Below, one piece after another: positions 31,138 to 38,777 of a DNA stretch of 38,994 bases. Made by a program: the position numbers and the translations under genes. Within the stretch, counting starts at the first letter, position 1. The number at the start of each line of letters is the position of its first letter. Under the pieces are notes generated by a model. It did no database searches, was not told where the DNA came from, and saw nothing but the letters and a program-made list of their open reading frames with translations. This DNA is from Lysobacter_C sp966210725 (GTDB taxonomy: Bacteria; Pseudomonadota; Gammaproteobacteria; Xanthomonadales; Xanthomonadaceae), in assembly GCA_966210725.1 (NCBI GenBank), contig CBIHLN010000019.1:1-38994 (forward strand), given 5' to 3'.

Positions 31138-33357
31138 TCAGAAGAAGGCCCGCACCCCGAACGCCACGCCGCGGCCCGGCAGTGGTGCCAGGTCCTTGAG
31201 GAACGACGTGTGGGTACGTGCTTCCTCGTCCAGCAGGTTGCTGCCGTCGAGGAACACCTCCCACGCATTGCCGCCCGCGGTATCGACATGCCACGCCAGG
31301 TGGGCGTCCACCAGGGTGTAGCCGGGCGTTTCGGTCTCGAAGGCGGCCACGTCGTCCTGGCGCGCGTAGTGCACGGCGCCCAGCGAGGCCCGCCAGGCGC
31401 CTGCCGCCCAGCGAAGTTCAGCGCCCGCACGCGATGGGGCGATGCGCGGCAGGGACCCGCTGCGCGAAATCTCGGCGGTGTAGTCGTGGCTGTGGTCGCC
31501 GTGGGGTACGGATACCGCGACGTCGCGCGTGCCGCTGCCGTCGAGCTCGCCGCGGACCACGTCACCGAAGACGCGCAGCGCCCAAGTGCCGGTGGCGTTC
31601 TCGGCGAATGTCCAGTCCGCCTCGGCCTCGGCACCGTTGAAGGTGGCCTCCTCCTGCGTCCACAGCCGCACCGGGCCGCCGTCGTCGATGCCGGTGTCGG
31701 CCAGGTAGATGAAGTCGTCGAACTGCGTGTGGTAGACCGACGCACTCAGCCGCAACGGGCCGCTGTGCCAGTGCAGGCCCAGCTCGGCGCGGTTGGCGGT
31801 CTCCACGTCCAGGTCCGGCGTGCCCAGCTCCACGCTGCCGGTGGCGACGTGGAACCCGTTGGAATACAGCTCCTCGGCCGTCGGTGAGCGTTGCGCACGG
31901 TCCAGGCCGAGCGACAGGTGCAGGTCCGGGTTGAAGTCCCATCGCAGTGCGGCCGACAGGCTGGTGGTGTCGAAGTCCCGGTCCGGGCCGATCGCGCCTT
32001 CGGCGATGTCGATGCGATTGCGATCGTAACGCGCACCCAGTTCGGTCTTCAGCGCGCCGAACTCACGTTCGCCGATCCAGAACACGCCGGTATCGCGCGA
32101 CGCCGACCCGGGCACGAACGCCTCCTCGCCGATCGCCACGAAGTCGCGCTGCGACCACTGCGCGCCGAGCGCGCCGTTCCAGCCGGCCAGCGGCTGGTGC
32201 ACGAGCTCGACCCGCGCCTCGGTGCTGTCGTTGTCGAAGACGGTACCGACCTCGTCACCTTCGAACTCGGTGTGGGTGTACTCGGTGTTGGCCAGCTTCA
32301 CGCGCAGGGACTGGAACGCGCCCAGGTCGTCCAGGCCGCCGCGCAGCTCGGTGCGGCGCTGGTCCATGACGATGCGGACGGCCGCCTCGCCATGCGCCTC
32401 CTCGTGCTCGTGGTCGTCGTGCTCTTCCTCCTCCTCATGCTCATGCCCGTGTCCGTCCTCGTGTGCATGGCTGTGGCCAGGCACCCCATAGCGGGTGTTG
32501 AACAGGTTGTAGCCGACGCCGACGAAGCCGCGCTCGCCCACCCAGGACATGCCCAGGCCGGCGGCATCGGTACGGATGGCGCTGTTGGGCAGCACGCCGA
32601 AGACGCCGAGTTCCTCCTCGTGCTCCTCCTCGTGCTCTTCCTCCTCGTGGCCCTCGTGCTCTTCCTCGTGCGCCGCTTCGCTTTCGGCGTAGCCGGGGAT
32701 GTCGTAGTCACCGGTTTCGCGGTGCAGGGCGTCGAAGTGGAACACCACATTGCCGGTGCCTGCTTCGGCTGTGCCGTCCAAGCGGACCATGCCGGTGCGC
32801 TCGTCGTTGACGCTGCCCGCCCGCAGTTCGGCGCGGCCCTCCAGCGGCTGTGCGGTGACGGCTTCGGGGATGCGCCCGTCGATGACGTTGACCGCGCCAC
32901 CGATCGCGCCGCTGCCGTACAGCAGCGTCGCCGGGCCCTTCAGCACTTCGATCTGGTTGGCCAGGAACGGCTCGATGCTGACCGCGTGGTCGACGCTGAC
33001 AGTGGACACGTCGCCGGAGCCCAGGCCGTCGCTCAGCACCTGCACGCGCGCGCCGTCGAAGCCGCGGATGATCGGCCGGCCCACGCCGGGCCCGAAGTAC
33101 GACGACTGCACGCCCGGCAGCTTGTTGACCGTCTCGCCCAGGGAGTTGGCCTTGGCGGCGTCGAGCTGCTCACCGGCCAGCACGTCCACCGGGCGGGTCA
33201 GGTCCTCGGCCGTGCGGGCCAGCGGGTTGGCGCGGACGACGATCGCATCCAGGTCGGTCGCCTCGGTGTGGCGGGGGTCCTCCTGCGCCCACAGGGCGGG
33301 GGAGAGGGCAAGCAGGGCGAGGAACAGGGGCGTACGGCGCAGGGTGGAAGGCTTCAT
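31138..33357 (-). CDS. ZnuD-like TonB-dependent receptor with His/Glu-rich loops
   Basis: This 739-residue outer-membrane receptor has a signal peptide (MKPSTLRRTPLFLALLALSPALWAQ), a plug domain (VDVLAGEQL, VIRGFDG-like PIIRGFDGARVQVLSDG, VLKGPATLLYGSGAIGGAVNVIDG) and a 22-strand-type barrel ending in the terminal phenylalanines FGVRAFF. Two loops are extreme: residues 230-249 and 295-322 consist mostly of His, Glu and Asp (for example GHSHAHEDGHGHEHEEEEEH). Such loops are typical of zinc receptors like ZnuD. Zur is encoded just downstream on the other strand and a Zur-box-like palindrome lies 36 bases before the start, so zinc import is the strong inference. ATG 33357 is chosen over GTG 33375 because the signal peptide then begins MKPS. 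Copper or another metal remains possible. Confidence 0.9.
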   Translation of the reverse strand: MKPSTLRRTPLFLALLALSPALWAQEDPRHTEATDLDAIVVRANPLARTAEDLTRPVDVLAGEQLDAAKANSLGETVNKLPGVQSSYFGPGVGRPIIRGFDGARVQVLSDGLGSGDVSTVSVDHAVSIEPFLANQIEVLKGPATLLYGSGAIGGAVNVIDGRIPEAVTAQPLEGRAELRAGSVNDERTGMVRLDGTAEAGTGNVVFHFDALHRETGDYDIPGYAESEAAHEEEHEGHEEEEHEEEHEEELGVFGVLPNSAIRTDAAGLGMSWVGERGFVGVGYNLFNTRYGVPGHSHAHEDGHGHEHEEEEEHDDHEHEEAHGEAAVRIVMDQRRTELRGGLDDLGAFQSLRVKLANTEYTHTEFEGDEVGTVFDNDSTEARVELVHQPLAGWNGALGAQWSQRDFVAIGEEAFVPGSASRDTGVFWIGEREFGALKTELGARYDRNRIDIAEGAIGPDRDFDTTSLSAALRWDFNPDLHLSLGLDRAQRSPTAEELYSNGFHVATGSVELGTPDLDVETANRAELGLHWHSGPLRLSASVYHTQFDDFIYLADTGIDDGGPVRLWTQEEATFNGAEAEADWTFAENATGTWALRVFGDVVRGELDGSGTRDVAVSVPHGDHSHDYTAEISRSGSLPRIAPSRAGAELRWAAGAWRASLGAVHYARQDDVAAFETETPGYTLVDAHLAWHVDTAGGNAWEVFLDGSNLLDEEARTHTSFLKDLAPLPGRGVAFGVRAFF

Positions 33358-33392
33358 CACGTAGGTCGGGTACACTGGCGACGGGAAGAAAC

Positions 33393-33410
33393 GAAATGTT
33401 ATATTGTTTC
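33393..33410. promoter_or_regulatory. Zur-box-like palindrome shared by the TonB receptor and merC-like genes
   Basis: The AT-rich 18-mer GAAATGTTATATTGTTTC stands out in GC-rich surroundings. It is an imperfect palindrome (12 of 18 positions symmetric) resembling gammaproteobacterial Zur boxes with GAAATGTTATA half sites. It covers the -10 candidates of both divergent genes (TATATT on plus at 33400-33405; TATAAC on minus), so a bound repressor would block both. Confidence 0.65.
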
Positions 33411-33412
33411 AA

Positions 33413-33844
33413 ATGAGCTCGCACCCCCCCAAAGTCATGCCCCCTGCGCAGACCGTTCCTTCGGCGCTCAACACGGCCGATCGCGTCGGCTTTGCCGCCT
33501 CCTTCCTGTGCGCGATCCACTGCGCGCTGCTGCCGCTCGTGCTGGCACTGGCGCCTGCATTCGGGTTGAAGCTGGGCGGCTGGATCGACTTCGACCAGGC
33601 GTTCGTGGTGTTCGCCACCCTGCTGGGCGCGACCACGCTGACGCTGGGTTACCGCCGGCACCGCGGCTTCCACGCCTGGGCGCTGCTGGTGCCGGGCCTG
33701 GCGCTGGTCTGGGCGGCCTCGTTCACGCCGCTGCACAACCACTCGCTGACGCACCTGGTGATGATGGTGGTGGGCGGCGTGCTGCTGGCGCTGGCGCACC
33801 TGGTCAACCTGCGGCTGACGCACGCCGCCACGGGGCGGGGCTGA
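33413..33844 (+). CDS. MerC-domain membrane protein, probable Zur target
   Basis: This 143-residue membrane protein has four hydrophobic helices (about residues 27-49, 62-79, 87-104 and 114-132). The first contains FLCAIHCALLPLVLAL, with C33, H36 and C37, the metal motif expected in MerC-family proteins; TPLHNHSLTHL between the last two helices adds histidines. MerC carries mercury in resistance operons, but here no mer genes are present and the gene shares a Zur-like box with a zinc receptor, so a role in zinc handling is inferred. ATG 33413 is seven bases after a TATATT and has no Shine-Dalgarno, suggesting a leaderless message; ATG 33437 is an alternative start. Confidence 0.78.
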   Translation: MSSHPPKVMPPAQTVPSALNTADRVGFAASFLCAIHCALLPLVLALAPAFGLKLGGWIDFDQAFVVFATLLGATTLTLGYRRHRGFHAWALLVPGLALVWAASFTPLHNHSLTHLVMMVVGGVLLALAHLVNLRLTHAATGRG

Positions 33845-33903
33845 ACGGCGCGGCGCGCCCGCTGTGATAGCCTCTGCGGCCGCTCGCGCCCCCGGCGCGG
33901 CCT

Positions 33904-33909
33904 TATAAT
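33904..33909 (+). promoter_or_regulatory. Putative -10 element of the bTHX gene
   Basis: A perfect TATAAT lies 68 bases before the bTHX start. The expected transcript start near 33916 precedes the hairpin at 33929-33951. Confidence 0.5.
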
Positions 33910-33928
33910 GCGACCACCTCGCAGGATT

Positions 33929-33951
33929 CCGCGCCGACCGGCGCGGTTTTT
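33929..33951 (+). terminator. Terminator or attenuator between merC-like gene and bTHX
   Basis: CCGCGCC and GGCGCGG (7 bp, loop GACC) are followed by T5. It lies 85 bases after the merC-like stop but downstream of a TATAAT and 26 bases before the bTHX start, so it could end the upstream message, attenuate bTHX, or both. Confidence 0.75.
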
Positions 33952-33977
33952 CACTTTACGGATTCAGGAGCAGCACC

Positions 33978-34166
33978 ATGGGTAAGGGCGACCGCAAGAC
34001 CGCCAAGGGCAAGCGTTTCAACTCCAGCTACGGCAACGTCCGCACCGCTGGTGCCACCACCAAGGCCACCGGCGCGGCTGCTGCCCCGGTTGCCAAGAAG
34101 ACCACCAAGTCCGTCGCCAAGGCGCCGGCCAAGAAGGTCACCAAGAAGACCGTCGCCAAGGACTGA
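33978..34166 (+). CDS. Small ribosomal subunit protein bTHX with Lys/Ala-rich tail
   Basis: This 62-residue very basic protein begins MGKGDRKTAKGKRFNSSYGN, the signature of 30S protein THX, which sits in the head of the small subunit in Thermus and occurs in many bacteria. After about residue 24 the sequence turns into a histone-H1-like tail of Lys, Ala, Thr and Val (KKTTKSVAKAPAKKVTKKT). The Thermus protein is about 26 residues, so the tail more than doubles it. The start is fixed by CAGGAG at 33965-33970 and the conserved N-terminus. A TATAAT and a terminator-like hairpin precede it, and a strong terminator follows. Confidence 0.88.
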   Translation: MGKGDRKTAKGKRFNSSYGNVRTAGATTKATGAAAAPVAKKTTKSVAKAPAKKVTKKTVAKD

Positions 34167-34197
34167 GCGCCCCGCGCCCGGTTGCGACGTTCGATCG

Positions 34198-34225
34198 AAA
34201 AGCCCCGCCGATGCGGGGCTTTTTT
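34198..34225. terminator. Bidirectional terminator between bTHX and hutI
   Basis: AGCCCCGC and GCGGGGCT (34201-34208 with 34213-34220, loop CGAT) are flanked by AAA on the left and T5 on the right. It follows bTHX by 32 bases and precedes the convergent hutI stop by 20. Confidence 0.9.
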
Positions 34226-34243
34226 GTTGCGGGCCGGCCTGTA

Positions 34244-35473
34244 TCAGTCGACGCGCCGGCCCGCGATGCGCAACGAGTCGCAGAGGTCGCCGCCCAGCCA
34301 GTAGCCGAGTTCGGACGGGTGGCCAATGCGCCACTGCACGAAGTCGGCGCGCATGCCCACGCGCAGCGCGCCGCGATCGTGCAGCCCAAGGGCGCGGGCC
34401 GCGTTGACGGTCGCGCCGCGCAGTGCCTCTTCCGGTGTCAGGCGGAAGTGCGTGCATGCCAGCTGCATTGCCTGGCGCAGCGACAGCAGCGGAGAGGTTC
34501 CGGGGTTGCAGTCGGTGGCCACCGCCATCGGCACGCCCTGGCCGCGGAAGGCGTCCAGCGGCGGAAGTTTCGTTTCGCGCAGCACATGGAACGCGCCGGG
34601 CAGCAGCACGGCCACCGCGCCGCGCCCGGCCATCGCGCGCACGCCGTCGCTGGAGGTGTGCTCGACGTGGTCCGCCGACAGGCCGGCGTACTCGGCCACC
34701 AGCGCGGCGCCGCCGAGGTCGCTGAGCTGGTCGGCGTGGAGCTTGACCGGCAGGTCAAGTGCGCGCGCGGCATCGAACACCCGCCGCGTCTGCGCCGGCG
34801 AGAAGCCGATGCCCTCGCAGAACGCGTCCACCGCATCGACCAGGCCCTCGGCATGCAACTGCGGCAGCCATTCGACGACGGCGTCGATGTAGTCATCCGC
34901 GCGGCCCTCGAACTCCGGCGGCAACGCATGTGCTGCCAGGTACGTGGTGCGGACTTCGATCCCCAGGACCTCGCCGACCTGGCGCGCCACGCGCAGCATC
35001 TTGCGCTCGTTGGCCAGGTCCAGGCCGTAGCCGGACTTGATCTCGACAGTCGTGACGCCGTCGGCCGCCAGTGCGCGGGCGCGTGGGAGGGACTGCGCCA
35101 ACAACTCCTCCTCGCTGGCGGCGCGCACCGCACGCACCGTCGACAGGATGCCGCCGCCGGCACGGGCGATGGCCTCGTAGCTTTCGCCCTGCAGGCGCAT
35201 CTCGAACTCGCGCGCACGGTCGCCCGCGAACACCAGGTGGGTGTGGCAGTCGACCAGGCCGGGGGTGATCCAGCCGGTGGCCTCGATGACCTCGTGCGCC
35301 AGCGACGCCGGCGGCCCCGGTAGTGCGTCGCACGGCCCGACGTGCGCAATCACGCCGTCGCGCCACGCCAGTGCGCCATCGGCGATTTCACCGTAGCCGC
35401 TGTCGCCATCCAGGGTGGCCAGCGATGCGCCAACGACGATCCCGTCCCACTGCTTGTCGTGCCCGTTGCTCAT
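34244..35473 (-). CDS. hutI: Imidazolonepropionase
   Basis: This 409-residue amidohydrolase-family metalloenzyme opens imidazolonepropionate to N-formimidoylglutamate in histidine degradation. Key motifs are PGLVDCHTHLVFAGDRAREFEMRLQG cut across residues about 70-95 (metal His in the HTH pair), VEIKSGYGLDL, LAAHALPPEF, KLHADQLSD and ATDCNPGTSP with a metal-binding aspartate. Length fits the family (about 400-410). The start ATG 35473 gives MSNGHDKQWDG; a longer open frame upstream overlaps hutF and is not credible. TACAAT on the minus strand ends six bases before the ATG and there is no Shine-Dalgarno, so the message may be leaderless. It is divergent from hutF. Confidence 0.95.
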   Translation of the reverse strand: MSNGHDKQWDGIVVGASLATLDGDSGYGEIADGALAWRDGVIAHVGPCDALPGPPASLAHEVIEATGWITPGLVDCHTHLVFAGDRAREFEMRLQGESYEAIARAGGGILSTVRAVRAASEEELLAQSLPRARALAADGVTTVEIKSGYGLDLANERKMLRVARQVGEVLGIEVRTTYLAAHALPPEFEGRADDYIDAVVEWLPQLHAEGLVDAVDAFCEGIGFSPAQTRRVFDAARALDLPVKLHADQLSDLGGAALVAEYAGLSADHVEHTSSDGVRAMAGRGAVAVLLPGAFHVLRETKLPPLDAFRGQGVPMAVATDCNPGTSPLLSLRQAMQLACTHFRLTPEEALRGATVNAARALGLHDRGALRVGMRADFVQWRIGHPSELGYWLGGDLCDSLRIAGRRVD

Positions 35474-35479
35474 CCGCGC

Positions 35480-35531
35480 ATTGTAGGCGGGCGGGCCGGG
35501 CCGGCTGTCGGCACCGATAACTGGCGATAAT
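35480..35531. promoter_or_regulatory. Face-to-face hutI/hutF promoter region
   Basis: The 64-base gap holds TACAAT for hutI (minus strand, 35485-35480) and GATAAT for hutF (plus, 35526-35531), each six bases from its ATG. With 17-base spacers both -35 positions fall on the same hexamer, 35503-35508, which matches consensus poorly on either strand. Confidence 0.45.
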
Positions 35532-35537
35532 CCCCGC

Positions 35538-36857
35538 ATGCAGACTTCGACAGCCCCCCGTCTCTGGCAGCCGGCCCATGGCTGGCAACCCCTGTCCGTC
35601 GACGCATCGCGCGGCCTGCCCGCCGGCACGCGCCTGCTGCCCGGCATCGCCAACCTGCATTCGCACGCCTTCCAGCGCGCCATGGCCGGCATGGCCGAGC
35701 GTCGCGGCGACAGCGACCAGGACAGCTTCTGGACGTGGCGGGAGACGATGTACCGCTTCGCCGGCCGCTTCGACCCGGACACGCTCCGCGCCGTCGCCGC
35801 GCAGCTCTACGTGGAGATGCTGGAAGCCGGCTACACCAGCGTCTGCGAGTTCCACTACCTGCACCACGCGCCCGACGGCCGGCCCTATGACGACCCCGCC
35901 GCCATGTCGCGTGCGCTCATCGACGCCGCGCGCGAGACCGGCATCCGCCTGACCCTGCTGCCGGTGCTGTACATGACCGGCGGTTTCGATGGCCGTGCGC
36001 TGGGCGATCGCCAGCGGCGGTTCGGCCACGACGTCGACGGCTACTTGCGCCTGCTCGAGACGTTGCGTGCCGAGGAATACGACACCCTTCGAGTCGGTTG
36101 CGCGCTGCACAGCCTGCGCGCGGTGCCGCCCGACGCAATGTCGGCGGTGCTGGCCGCGTTGCCATCCGACAGCCGCATCCACATCCACATCGCCGAGCAG
36201 ACGGGCGAGGTCGACGACTGCGTCGCCATGCGTGGCACGCGCCCGGTGCAATGGCTGCTGGACCATGCCGGGATCGATGCACGCTGGACGCTGGTCCACG
36301 CGACCCACCTGGACGACGCGGAGGTGGCCGGCGCCGCGCGCAGCGGTGCGACGGTGGCGATCTGCCCCACGACCGAGGCCAACCTCGGCGACGGCCTGTT
36401 CCGCCTGCGCGACTATCTGGACGCCGGCGGCGCGTGGGGCATCGGGTCGGATTCTCACATCTCCGTGAGCCCGGTGGAGGAGCTGCGCTGGCTGGAGTAC
36501 GGCCAGCGGCTGGCGACCCGCCGCCGCAACATCGCGACGTCACCGCAGGTCCGCAGTGTGGGCGAGACGCTGCTGGGCGGCGTGGCGGCCAGTGCAGCCG
36601 CATCGACGGGCCATGCCTCCGCCAGCGTGCGGGATGGACAGCCGCTGGATGCGTTCTCGCTGTCGATGGACGCGCCGGTGATGGCCGGTGCCGACGACGG
36701 CGATGCGGTCGACCGCTGGGTGTTCAGCGGCAACCGGTCGCTGGTCGACCGGGTGTGGGTGGGCGGGCGGTGCGTCGTGCAGGGCGGTCGGCACCGGGCC
36801 GCCGATGCGATTGGCGGGCGCTATCGCAGTGCCATGGGGCGTCTGCTCGCAGACTAG
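35538..36857 (+). CDS. hutF: Formimidoylglutamate deiminase
   Basis: This 439-residue amidohydrolase deiminates N-formimidoylglutamate to N-formylglutamate, the step after HutI in the five-step histidine pathway. Marks are LLPGIANLHSHAFQRAMAG with the HSH metal pair, FWTWRETMYRFA, SVCEFHYLHH, HIHIAEQ with another metal histidine, LVHATHLDD and GSDSHISVSP. Length and motifs fit HutF rather than guanine or cytosine deaminases. HutF requires HutG as a deformylase, which is not in the window. The ATG at 35538 has GATAAT six bases upstream and no Shine-Dalgarno. A REP pair follows ten bases after the stop. Confidence 0.93.
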   Translation: MQTSTAPRLWQPAHGWQPLSVDASRGLPAGTRLLPGIANLHSHAFQRAMAGMAERRGDSDQDSFWTWRETMYRFAGRFDPDTLRAVAAQLYVEMLEAGYTSVCEFHYLHHAPDGRPYDDPAAMSRALIDAARETGIRLTLLPVLYMTGGFDGRALGDRQRRFGHDVDGYLRLLETLRAEEYDTLRVGCALHSLRAVPPDAMSAVLAALPSDSRIHIHIAEQTGEVDDCVAMRGTRPVQWLLDHAGIDARWTLVHATHLDDAEVAGAARSGATVAICPTTEANLGDGLFRLRDYLDAGGAWGIGSDSHISVSPVEELRWLEYGQRLATRRRNIATSPQVRSVGETLLGGVAASAAASTGHASASVRDGQPLDAFSLSMDAPVMAGADDGDAVDRWVFSGNRSLVDRVWVGGRCVVQGGRHRAADAIGGRYRSAMGRLLAD

Positions 36858-36866
36858 AAGTGCCTA

Positions 36867-36943
36867 TGTAGGAGCGGCTTCAGCCGCGATCCGATCTCCA
36901 GTCGAGCGCGAGGCATCCGATCGCGGCTGAAGCCGCTCCTACA
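36867..36943. repeat. GTAG-type REP pair (inverted doublet 3)
   Basis: Perfect 25-base arms (36867-36891 and 36919-36943) around 27 bases, beginning TGTAGGAGCGGCTTCAGCCG. The arm is the same as the outer arm at 30877 over its first 25 bases. Confidence 0.88.
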
Positions 36944-37114
36944 GGGCCGCACGCCCACAGGGGAGAGCCGATGGGTGATGCGCCCAACGTCCCCATGCAT
37001 GTTCACGTCGCCGAAGGCCGGTTCCGTCGCGCCCAACAGGCCCTCCATCGCAAGGTCCGGCGGAAGGCGCACTGCGGGCCGATGCTTCAGGCTCCACCCC
37101 ACCAGGAGCCCGCC

Positions 37115-38773
37115 GTGTCCCGATCCCTTCGCCCCCTCGTCCTCGCGCTGGCCGCCGCGGTCACCTTTCCCGCTCACGCCATGACCGATGCCGAGCTCGA
37201 CGCGATCGTCGCCCAACGCCTGCACGGCGACCGCACCGGTGCGTGCTTCGCGGTGGCGGTCATCGACGACTCGGTCGCACGCAGCTTCGCCTGCGCCGAT
37301 GCCACCGGCTCGCCGCGCATCGGCCCGAACAGCGCGTTCGAGATCGGCTCGGTCAGCAAGACACTGACCTCGACGTTGCTGGCCGAGCTGGTCGAGCGTG
37401 GCCAGGCCGACCTGGACGACCCGCTGGCCGACTACCTGCCCGCGGGTACAGCCGTGCCGGAATTCGAGGGCGCGCCGATCCGGCTGCGCCACGTCGTGAC
37501 CCACACCAGTGGCCTGCCGGCGCTGCCGCCGGGCGGGCTGGTCAACGACATGGCCGACCCGTACGCGAAGCTGACGCCGCAGGCCCTGCTCGACGCATTG
37601 TCCGATGTCACGCTGCCCAGTGCACCGGGCACCCGTTTCGAATACTCCAACTACGCCTCGATGCTGCTCTCGTACGCGGTCGCGCGGCGCGCCGGCCGGG
37701 ACTTCGACGCGCTGCTGCGCGAGCGCGTGTTCACGCCGCTGGCGATGGACGGCGCGCACCTGTCCGATCCGCCCACCGGCGTGCGGACCGCCACCGGCCA
37801 CACCCCCAACGCGCAGCCGGCCAGCGCCTGGCATTTCGACCCCGTGCTGGCCGGCGTCGGCGGTGTGCGGGCCACGCTCGACGACCTGGTCCACTACGTG
37901 CAGGCGCACCTCGGGCAGCGCACCTCGCCCCTGGATGCCGCACTCGCGCGCACCCGCCAGCCGGTCGACACCGCGTCGGGCCAACCGATGGCGATGAACT
38001 GGATGCTCGCGCCGATGGAAGGCCGCACCGTCCACGCGCACGAAGGCGGTACCGGCGGGTTTTCCTCCTTCGTGGCCTTCGATACCGACCGCAAGCGCGG
38101 CGTGGTGGTGCTGTCGGATACCGCGCTCACCTCGGTCGGCGGGCTCGGCAGCCTTGGCCTGCACCTGCTGGACCCGCGCGTTCCCCTGGGCGCGCCGCGC
38201 AAGGCGACGCAGCCGCCGGCGGAGCTCCTCGATGCGCTGGCCGGCACCTGGCAGCTGCAGGGCGGGCCGCGCATGGAGGTGAGGCGCAAGGGCGACGCGC
38301 TTGAGATCCAGGCGCCCGGGCAACCGGCCTTCGAACTGGGCTACGACGACGCGGGCGACTTCTACCCGCTGGCGTTCGACGCGCTGCTGCGACCTCAACG
38401 TGCGGCCGACAGAACCTATCGGTTCACCTGGCACCAGGGCGGCGGTGTGATGGCGGCGCGTCGCGTCGAAGCCGCCGGCAATGGCGCGGACGCATCGATG
38501 CCCATCCCCCCGCCAACACCCGCGCAGTTGGCGGCCTACGCCGGCGACTACCCGCTGATGCCGTCGATGACGCTCAACGTGCGCGTGGAAGGCGACACCC
38601 TGTTCGCCCAGGCCACGGGGCAGGGCGCGTTCGCGCTGGCGCCGGTGTCGGCCGACGTCTTCGAAGCTGCCGAGTACGGCATCGAGATCCGTTTCGAGCG
38701 CAACGACGCGGGCGAGGTCACCGCGCTTGCGCTGCACCAGGGTGGCCAGATCCTGCGCGGTGCGCGACGCTAG
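37115..38773 (+). CDS. Secreted serine hydrolase, class C beta-lactamase/esterase family
   Basis: This 552-residue protein has a signal peptide (MSRSLRPLVLALAAAVTFPAHA) and a beta-lactamase-fold domain to about residue 370: SxxK is S79-V-S-K82, the YxN motif is in FEYSNYASM, and HEGGTGGFSSF stands where KTG occurs in true beta-lactamases. The remaining about 180 residues form two beta-rich repeats (LAGTWQLQGGPRMEVRRKG and YAGDYPLMPSMTLNVRVEG), lipocalin-like domains common in xanthomonad homologues. Substrate is unknown; peptide hydrolase, esterase or beta-lactamase activity are all possible. GTG 37115 is chosen because AGGAG at 37104-37108 precedes it and the signal peptide then begins the protein; the frame is open from 36971. 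Confidence 0.85.
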   Translation: MSRSLRPLVLALAAAVTFPAHAMTDAELDAIVAQRLHGDRTGACFAVAVIDDSVARSFACADATGSPRIGPNSAFEIGSVSKTLTSTLLAELVERGQADLDDPLADYLPAGTAVPEFEGAPIRLRHVVTHTSGLPALPPGGLVNDMADPYAKLTPQALLDALSDVTLPSAPGTRFEYSNYASMLLSYAVARRAGRDFDALLRERVFTPLAMDGAHLSDPPTGVRTATGHTPNAQPASAWHFDPVLAGVGGVRATLDDLVHYVQAHLGQRTSPLDAALARTRQPVDTASGQPMAMNWMLAPMEGRTVHAHEGGTGGFSSFVAFDTDRKRGVVVLSDTALTSVGGLGSLGLHLLDPRVPLGAPRKATQPPAELLDALAGTWQLQGGPRMEVRRKGDALEIQAPGQPAFELGYDDAGDFYPLAFDALLRPQRAADRTYRFTWHQGGGVMAARRVEAAGNGADASMPIPPPTPAQLAAYAGDYPLMPSMTLNVRVEGDTLFAQATGQGAFALAPVSADVFEAAEYGIEIRFERNDAGEVTALALHQGGQILRGARR

Positions 38774-38777
38774 GGCG

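Noticed and set aside
31891..33867. A 658-codon plus-strand frame rich in Leu/Val/Phe
   Set aside because: It is the complement of the TonB receptor; the hydrophobic runs come from reading the Glu/His codons backwards.
36971..37114. 48-residue N-terminal extension of the serine hydrolase from ATG 36971
   Set aside because: It would bury the signal peptide; AGGAG before GTG 37115 gives a normal secreted protein.
36854..38737. A 627-codon minus-strand frame
   Set aside because: Antisense to the serine hydrolase, Arg/Gly/His/Val-rich, no motif.
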